From Pseudogymnoascus destructans (lineage: Eukaryota; Ascomycota; Leotiomycetes; Thelebolales; Thelebolaceae), in contig NW_020167530.1 in the NCBI RefSeq assembly GCF_001641265.1, positions 744,001-808,000 on the forward strand: DNA of 64,000 bases, written 5' to 3'. A program made the position numbers and the translations under genes. Position 1 is the stretch's first letter. Each line of letters opens with the position of its first letter. The notes beneath the pieces are model-generated. The model was not told the origin of the DNA and did not search any database. It saw only the letters and a program-made list of their open reading frames with translations. Positions 57,981 to 64,000 of the stretch are shown one piece after another.

Positions 57981-60413
57981 TTACCATCCCCCGCCCTTCC
58001 CTCCAAAACCGCTGCTCTCTCCTATCTTCTTCTGCCCACCACCTCTTGTGGACTTCTGTTGTGCAGACTCGTGTTTCCTCAGCTCTTCTGGTACCCTCGA
58101 GATGGAGCTCTTCATCAACATCTGCTTCAAATCGTACATCACGTCCGCATCCTCATTACCCAGGAAGGTAATAGCCACACCACTCTTGCCCGCACGACCA
58201 GTACGACCAACGCGATGGGTGTAACTCTCAATATTCGTCGCCATATTGAAGTTGACCACCAAACTGACATCAGGGACATCGATACCTCTTCCAGCAAGAT
58301 CTGTTGCAACCAGCACATCTGTTTGTCCTGAGCGAACCGAAGCCAAGGCAGCTTCACGCTGTTCTTGCGTTTTGCTACCATGGAGGGTAACTGATGTGAA
58401 TCCCATATGCTTGATATCTCTCGCAACAGCGTCGCAGTTGCGCTTGATATTGACAAAGACAATGATGGGAGGTGCGAACTCTCCAGAGGCCAGGATCTCA
58501 TTGAGGCGCTTCTTCCTTTTGTCCTCGCCTGAGACAAATTCGACGCGCTGTTCAACGGTTTCGACAGCTTCACCAACATTTCCAATCGTTACAATTGCAG
58601 GTCTCCTCAGATACTTCTTGGCAATCTTCTCAACTGCCGAAGGCATAGTAGCTGTGTACATCATCGTCTGTCGGTACCTATCCTTGCCTCCGAGATGTTG
58701 TGTCATAGCTTGTGGATCTTCTGCTTCTTCTGTGTCCGGTTTTTCGTTCCCTACTGGCAGAGCGTCCAAGATCTTGTTGACAGATTCTTCGAAGCCTAAA
58801 TCGATCATGCGATCTGCTTCATCCATAATCACGTAACAGCACTGGCCGAGGACAAGGAGGCGCCTCTCAATACAGTCGACAAGTCGACCAGGGGTTGCAA
58901 TAATGATCTCTGCACCGTTTCTAAGATTGTAAGCCTGTTCTTCCAGAGAATGGCCACCAACAATACTGACGCAAGTAAATCCGAGTGGTGTTGCGAATTT
59001 CTTTGCCTCAGCTTCGATCTGCTGCGCCAATTCACGAGTTGGCGCTAGAATTATCGCATAAGGCCCATCGTTCTTCGTGAACTCGTTCAACACTGGCAAT
59101 TCCGATATGTATACCAACAGCGGCAGCAAAAACGCTGCGGTCTTACCAGAACCTGTAACGGCAACACCGATAAGATCTCGGGCTTGTAACGCTATTGGTA
59201 TGGCAGCTCGTTGGACCGCAGATGGCTCGTCATAACCAACCATCGCAATAACATCCATGAGCCGTTTAGGCAAACCAGATTCGCCCCAGTTTCGCATAGG
59301 GTTGGGTATCGCTCCACCTTTTGTGCTGATGTTGAAGTCCTCCTTGAAAATACGCCAATCGCGCTCTCGCATATGCTCGAGTTTCTTCTCGCTCCAATGC
59401 TTGTCGAGGGAGTTTCTACCCCCAGCATCCTCCCTTCTGCGACGCTCCATCTCAAGAAGCTCCCTTGCGCGTGCCGAGCCCGCTTCCGAATCTCTTTCTT
59501 CAAGCGCCTTCGCATATTTTAAAACCCCGCTTTCGGGGTCCTCTGCGAATCCGCCGAGTCTGCCTCTTCCGAAGAAGTTAACTTCAGCCCGCTGTGCATA
59601 GATGGGGTTATAATCCGGGCTTGTATCTTCTTCGGCATTCCACTCGAAGTTGAACTTCTTCTCAGTGGTCCGCCTCCTCTTCTTGTTGGCCGAAAATGTA
59701 GACTGATTTACTTCCGCTCCCATGTATCTCACTCGAGTGAGCGCAGCTTCTGTGCTTTCGCCATTCGCGGGCCGCTTTTCTCCAGCTAAGGACCCCTTTC
59801 CAGAATTTGCAGATTGTTTATCTGGAGGGCCCATGTTCCCTTGTTGTCTCCCGTTATTTCCATTCCTTCCGGATAGGCCAGTTGGTGGTGCTGTATCCCC
59901 GTGTCGCATCGACCTTGGGCCTGTTGGCACATTTGATGGGCCCCGTCTATCATCATCTCTGCGTCTATCGGATCCTCCAGAGCCATTCGGTACCTGCCTA
60001 GGGGCGGCCGCAATAGGTTGTCGCTCAGCTTCGGTTTTCCGTCGTTGTTCTTCGACCTCCTTCTCTCGTTTTTCCAAGGCCAGCTTCTCCCTTTGTGCTC
60101 TCGACAGAAATTTCGGCTTCGCTGCAGCTTGATCTGCCTCTTTCTTCTTCTGTAGTATCTCTTCTATACTTAGTGGCTGCCTGCCTTTCGGTGCTCCCCA
60201 ACCAGCTTTTTTCTTCAGCTCTTGTGGTGGAGCAGGAGGAAGAGCGTGCGACTCGGAAGGAGGAGGCGGAGGCAGATCCTGGGGAGGAGGTGGAGCGAAG
60301 TTTTCTGGAGGCGGAGGAGGTATAGAATCGGAGGGTGGTGGAGGTGGCGGATCGCCCTGCCCGTTTATGCCATTTGCTATGGACTCCGTCTTACCATTAA
60401 GAGATGTACTCAT
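57981..60413 (-). CDS. PRP28: Pre-mRNA-splicing DEAD-box RNA helicase PRP28
   Basis: ATP-dependent helicase that helps exchange U1 for U6 at the 5' splice site. Single exon, 810 aa from the ATG at 60413 (a longer in-frame start at 60452 is less likely). The N-terminal 90 residues are a polyproline region (DPPPPPPSD repeats), then Lys/Glu/Arg-rich helices and an Arg/Gly/Asn-rich stretch. Helicase core: Q-motif region YDEPSAVQRAAIPIALQ, motif I AVTGSGKTAAFLLP, Ia APTRELAQQIEAE, Ib TPGRL, II MDEADRMIDLGFE, III as TAT (MMYTATMP), V DLAGRGIDV, VI HRVGRTGRAGKSG. Length and insertions fit Prp28. Head-to-head with mL59. Confidence 0.96.
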   Translation of the reverse strand: MSTSLNGKTESIANGINGQGDPPPPPPSDSIPPPPPENFAPPPPQDLPPPPPSESHALPPAPPQELKKKAGWGAPKGRQPLSIEEILQKKKEADQAAAKPKFLSRAQREKLALEKREKEVEEQRRKTEAERQPIAAAPRQVPNGSGGSDRRRDDDRRGPSNVPTGPRSMRHGDTAPPTGLSGRNGNNGRQQGNMGPPDKQSANSGKGSLAGEKRPANGESTEAALTRVRYMGAEVNQSTFSANKKRRRTTEKKFNFEWNAEEDTSPDYNPIYAQRAEVNFFGRGRLGGFAEDPESGVLKYAKALEERDSEAGSARARELLEMERRRREDAGGRNSLDKHWSEKKLEHMRERDWRIFKEDFNISTKGGAIPNPMRNWGESGLPKRLMDVIAMVGYDEPSAVQRAAIPIALQARDLIGVAVTGSGKTAAFLLPLLVYISELPVLNEFTKNDGPYAIILAPTRELAQQIEAEAKKFATPLGFTCVSIVGGHSLEEQAYNLRNGAEIIIATPGRLVDCIERRLLVLGQCCYVIMDEADRMIDLGFEESVNKILDALPVGNEKPDTEEAEDPQAMTQHLGGKDRYRQTMMYTATMPSAVEKIAKKYLRRPAIVTIGNVGEAVETVEQRVEFVSGEDKRKKRLNEILASGEFAPPIIVFVNIKRNCDAVARDIKHMGFTSVTLHGSKTQEQREAALASVRSGQTDVLVATDLAGRGIDVPDVSLVVNFNMATNIESYTHRVGRTGRAGKSGVAITFLGNEDADVMYDLKQMLMKSSISRVPEELRKHESAQQKSTRGGGQKKIGESSGFGGKGGGW

Positions 60414-60711
60414 GGTGCCGAACTGCAACAGTGGCAATGATGTACAAAGCAATTAATGGATCGAGGTGGTATAGCTGGCGCCGTGTTTAATTTCGTGAAG
60501 CAACGCGCAAAAGGTTCGTGATTGTGTTTTTGTTCTTGTATGTTGAAGGCATGCAAGGTTAGACAAGGCTGTAAATGCGCCTCATAAATGATCGGCCGTC
60601 GGAGCCGAGAACGTCTTAGCGCGTATTCGGCCTTCCTCAATTTATCTTGAACATCACCTCGAACATACAGAAAGCGCCCCAATTAGCGACAGTGCTCACT
60701 GCACATTCACA
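60414..60711. promoter_or_regulatory. Short divergent promoter, PRP28 / mL59
   Basis: 298 bp between the two start codons. No TATA box recognised. Confidence 0.5.
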
Positions 60712-61362
60712 ATGGCATTAACAGCAAAGCATATCCAACTTGCGCAGGCGCTTCCTCCGAGGCTGACCAGATTTTTCGCCCGTTACCCCCCAGCGGCCAT
60801 TCTTCCCGCCCAGAGAGAATCGTCGTCACAAGCTCCAATCACTGGGGAATTCACACAAGAAGCGGCGCCATCCCCTTTCAAAGCTCACAAGCACCCGGCG
60901 ACGGGCAAATGGCACGATCCGGTCTTTTCGTTACGGAGACAGGCCGATCTGGTGAAGCTGGCACAGCGCCACGGGGTTGAGGATTTGATGCCATTCAGCG
61001 TGAAGAGCTCTGCCGAGAGATTGAGGAGAAGAGAGGAGAATGGGCTGCGTGTTAAGGGAACCGGTGTTGGAGAGCGTGTCAAGGGTAAAGAGAGCGAGAG
61101 GCAGATGAAGGGACGGCATGTTATACCCCCAATACCATCTTCTAGACTTGACTTTCTGGGGTGATGGGAAGAACAGGAGAACAAGCCGCTGACATATATC
61201 ATTTAGATTGGAGAAGAGAAGACAAGCAATGCTGGAGATGCCTCAACTCATTCAAACCTGGAAAGAGGTGAGCTATATTATATCCGACACAAATTTTGAG
61301 GATATCGGGCTAACAATAAGCAGAGAGGACATGGTCGTGGATGGAAGAAGTGGCCGAAATAA
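60712..61362 (+). CDS. MRPL25: Mitochondrial large ribosomal subunit protein mL59 (MRPL25)
   Basis: 167 aa from three exons (60712-61115, 61207-61267, 61324-61362). Starts MALTAKHIQLAQALPPRLTR and FFARYPPA, typical of mL59. Next come FKAHKHPATGKWHDPVFSLR, ADLVKLAQRHGVEDLMPF, a basic stretch, LEKRRQAMLEMPQLIQTWKE, and the highly conserved end RGHGRGWKKWPK. The first intron (91 bp) fits only if it starts with GC (CG|GCATGT) and ends TTTAG; that choice alone gives the correct phase and the family sequence KGRLEKRR. If not spliced, the frame would stop after 150 codons. Confidence 0.92.
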
Positions 61363-61786
61363 GCTACGTGTATATCAATCTGAGGGAGTGGAAATTGTAC
61401 AATATGTTTGTTGTACCCTTTTGGGTGCTCATAGCAAGGAGGATGGCGTTCACAATATTTGTCAACTGAGCTTCAATGGTTGGATGTGTAGTACATATCT
61501 GTATCAAATTCTAAATAGAATAATGCATGTTACCGCACCACGCTCATGATGGCAACATTCTCTTGAAATCCGTCTTAATCTACCATGTGGCCTTGTCATA
61601 AATTACTGTTTTCAAGCCCCCTCGGTCTCTCCATCTTAAACCAAACCACATGTTTTCGTTCAAAAAATGAATGCCTCAGGCTCTCAACCCACAAAGAGCG
61701 ATTTTTGACTCCAAGGACTGCCGTTTATCACAACACCATCCCAAGTTAACAAAATCACGGGATAGAATGCCAAAAGTGCTGTCTTC
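61363..61786. other. Intergenic, mL59 3' flank and DPH4 promoter
   Basis: No gene seen. Confidence 0.5.
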
Positions 61787-62350
61787 ATGGTTACATACTA
61801 TGAAATCCTGGGGCTCCCCAATTCACGGGGCGCAGCAAGATTTCTCACCCCACAGCTTCTGAAGGCAGCATACCGGAAATCACTACTCCAGCACCACCCA
61901 GACAAAGTCCAGCAAGTTTCTTCGCCAGGCCATGATTCTACAAAGGCTACAAATAAACAACCTAGTAGTGCATATACTGTAGATCAAATAACCAAAGCCT
62001 ACTCCATCATATCAACGCCAAAGTTCCGTGAAGAGTATGACAGAGAGCTTGCCTTGGAGTCCCAGCAGACGTGCGAGTTTGGGGCCCAGCAGAAAAACGG
62101 GTTTCGTACAGGCGTAGAGGTTGTTGATCTGGATGATCTGGAGTTTGATGAGAAGGAGTCGCTTTGGTTCCGGAGCTGCAGGTGTGGAGACGATCGTGGA
62201 TTTTTGATCCGCGAGAAGGATCTGGAAGAGGCAGAAGATGATGGAGAACTTGCTGTAGGATGCAGAGGTTGCAGCTTATGGCTCCGTGTTTTGTTTGGGG
62301 TTGTCGAAGAAAGTGCTCAGCAAGGAGCGGCGGGGAATGGCAATGGTTGA
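61787..62350 (+). CDS. DPH4: Diphthamide biosynthesis protein 4 (DPH4), J-domain plus CSL zinc finger
   Basis: 187 aa, single exon. J-domain at residues 1-85: MVTYYEILGLPNSRGAARFL, then LKAAYRKSLLQHHPDK with the HPD motif, ITKAYSIISTPKFREEYDRE. C-terminal CSL-type zinc finger: a pair of Cys in SCRCGDDRGFLI and a second pair in VGCRGCSLWLRV. This combination defines DPH4 (human DNAJC24), which supports the radical step of diphthamide synthesis on elongation factor 2 as an iron-binding J-protein. The unrelated-looking gene DPH6 of the same pathway is 52 kb to the left. Confidence 0.94.
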   Translation: MVTYYEILGLPNSRGAARFLTPQLLKAAYRKSLLQHHPDKVQQVSSPGHDSTKATNKQPSSAYTVDQITKAYSIISTPKFREEYDRELALESQQTCEFGAQQKNGFRTGVEVVDLDDLEFDEKESLWFRSCRCGDDRGFLIREKDLEEAEDDGELAVGCRGCSLWLRVLFGVVEESAQQGAAGNGNG

Positions 62351-62984
62351 AGCATGGAAAGTGACAGGAAAGACCTCAACGATTCTCACGACATAACCGT
62401 CACGCCCAACTATTGGCGACGGGCTCCCCAATGCACTGCTTGGAACATGGCAATATAGCTACCATGCCCTACGTTTCATTTCAAGCCACGGCTCCCAGCA
62501 ACCCTGCCTTTTGTTTGGCTTTTTTGGCTGAGTCAAATACTTGGTCGTCAATTTGCGTGAGCAAAGGCAAATTGGTCCAATATGGGGAGCTTTTGTCTCC
62601 AAAGGATTTGTAGGAGACAAGATGGCAAGCAGCAAGCAATGTAGGGAAGGATAGGCAGTCGATATATCAAATAAGGACTAGGATCAAAGCCCTTTAAAGT
62701 ATAGCGAAGCTCTCATAGCCAATGAAATATGAAGAAATGATATATATTGCTACCTTACATTTTGACGACGTTAGTTTGTCTATTTTGTAGAGAACCGCCG
62801 CCCTGTATATTCTGTGGTCGGAACTTTCCACGAATACTGCCATTACTGTGCCCTGCCATTACTGCGCCCTGCCATTGAGAACCTGAACCTCCCGTTACAA
62901 TTTTATGTGACCCAGCCTGGACCAGACTTGAGAATTTGTATTCGATCTACACGGCCACAAGTCTCCCATGAACCTCCCGGAAAG
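62351..62984. other. Intergenic, promoter of MND1
   Basis: Contains two near-identical short direct repeats (CTGCCATTACTG) at about 62845-62875. No gene seen. Confidence 0.5.
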
Positions 62985-63689
62985 ATGGTAATTATCTCAT
63001 CCCTAAGGATGTAACGCGTCTCACGTTTATAATAGGCTCCCAAATCCGCCCCTCCTGCAGCAAAGCAAGCTCTCATACTGGACTGGTTCCACAAATCACT
63101 CAGCGCCCACTCCTTCAAGGACCTCGAAAAAGCACTTCCGGCTGTTGCCTCGATCAGTGGGATGGTAGTCAAGGACTACCTCCAAGCCCTCAGCGACGAA
63201 GGATTGATCAAAGTTGAGAAAATAGGAAGCGGAAATTGGTACTGGGCGTTCGTCTCTGACGCGAAGCAAAGCAAGGAGAAAGTCCTCCACGACCTCCAAA
63301 CAGAAGAGACCAAGCTGAAGACATTGATTGCCGACATTAAGAGGCACATTACTGAGGAAACTGCTCAAAGAGATGAAGATGATGAAATGTTGGAGGACAA
63401 CGGCATGGATAGGCAGGCACTGTTGGAAGCTCATGAGCGACTCCTGAAAGAAACGACGTCACTGGACAAGGAATTGGCCGGATACAGCGGAAGCGACCCT
63501 ACGGAAGTGCTTCGCAAAGAAAAGGAGATCCAGAGTTTGAAAGATGATGCAGAGCAGTTCACGGACAACCTCGAATGTATCCGAAGCTACCTCCTGGACC
63601 TCACCAATGACAGAGAGCAGGTGGCTCTGGTGATGCAATCGACGTGTGGAGATGAATATATCCCTGGTGAAGGGCTCAAAGAACTTTGA
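62985..63689 (+). CDS. MND1: Meiotic nuclear division protein 1 (MND1)
   Basis: Partner of Hop2; the coiled-coil heterodimer stimulates Dmc1/Rad51 strand exchange in meiosis. Two exons: the start codon alone (62985-62987) and 63036-63689, with a 48-bp intron, give 218 aa. The junction reads ATG then GCT CCC AAA, giving the family N-terminus MAPKSAPPAAKQALILDWF. Winged-helix motifs: FKDLEKALPAVASISGMVVK, DYLQALSDEGLIKVEKIGS, GNWYWAF. A long coiled coil rich in Lys, Glu and Asp occupies residues 95-190. The C-terminus is ALVMQSTCGDEYIPGEGLKEL minus nothing obvious. Presence of an intact gene suggests an ability for meiosis. Confidence 0.94.
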
Positions 63690-64000
63690 ACAGGGACGGA
63701 GGAAAGGGGGAGGACTGTGACGATCTGAAAACGTGACGGAACAAACCGCACTACATGTGATAGCTGTTGTGCTAATATTAAGATCTTGTGCAAGCTTCCT
63801 TGAATGCAACGATCAGCAGTTCTCGTGCCGCAAAGTCCGATGAGGGATCGCTTTTGTTGAGGATTGATACCAACTATTTAGGCTGATAGAACTTGTTTCC
63901 TTACCTCTGTTGATGAGTAACTGGCTTCTTGATTGCAGCCCAAGGTTCAGTTACAGCTGCTGCAATCGCTGTTGTTGTGCACACTCCATTTCAGACCTTT
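63690..64000. other. Right-edge non-coding sequence
   Basis: 3' flank of MND1. A possible intron-like segment (branch CTGATAG..., acceptor TTGCAG near 63939) hints at another gene running past the window, but no coding frame can be supported. Confidence 0.4.

Overview
This window is nuclear DNA from a filamentous ascomycete (Pezizomycotina). Its genes carry short spliceosomal introns (about 46-100 bp, GT..AG, CTAAC-type branch sites), many intergenic spaces are CT-rich, and the proteins are of Pezizomycotina type: a CYT-4-like RNase II, an MSN2/SebA-type zinc-finger factor, a Zn2Cys6 factor, a SepL/Sid1-type kinase and MoaD/CnxG. Class cannot be fixed from the sequence alone; a leotiomycete or close relative is a guess. 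Gene models below were built by hand from splice sites, reading-frame phase and protein family expectations.

Layout. 0-0.2 kb: start of a secreted cell-wall protein running off the left edge. 0.2-2.1 kb: microsatellite- and minisatellite-rich spacer. 2.1-3.4 kb: cytochrome c peroxidase. 3.4-6.9 kb: AT-rich, gene-free, with a degenerate terminal-inverted-repeat element (3809-6061), inside it a long-inverted-repeat insertion (4069-5103), and a degenerate repeat array. 6.9-9.2 kb: DPH6 diphthine-ammonia ligase, split by a frameshift in a 9-C tract. 10.2-12.1 kb: MSN2-like C2H2 factor with a 4.7-kb upstream region full of tandem repeats. 16.8-20.2 kb: CYT-4-like mitochondrial exoribonuclease, divergent from the molybdopterin synthase small subunit (20.7 kb). 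21.3-24.3 kb: Zn2Cys6 factor. 24.8-33.5 kb: compact housekeeping block (OST2, TMEM14 family, CMC2, prefoldin 2, HAP3/NF-YB, RRN3). 35.1-38.2 kb: SepL/Sid1-type kinase gene with several lesions. 38.6-40.6 kb: two related retropepsin-fold genes in tandem, one intact and one broken. 41-49.3 kb: COQ6, Polo kinase, OPA3-like, an uncharacterised 211-aa gene. 51.4-57 kb: small membrane protein, SBDS-N/RTC3-like, RhoGEF. 58-64 kb: PRP28, mL59 (MRPL25), DPH4, MND1.

Themes. Many genes serve mitochondria (CCP1, CYT-4, CMC2, COQ6, OPA3, mL59, probably the TMEM14 protein) and several lie head-to-head with short shared promoters. Two diphthamide genes (DPH6, DPH4) lie in the window but far apart. I found no tRNA, rRNA or CRISPR array and no secondary-metabolite cluster. 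The most unusual items are the broken septation kinase, the retropepsin pair, the nested inverted-repeat elements, and unusual introns: start-codon-only first exons in two genes, one GC-AG intron, and one TT-starting intron in the broken kinase.
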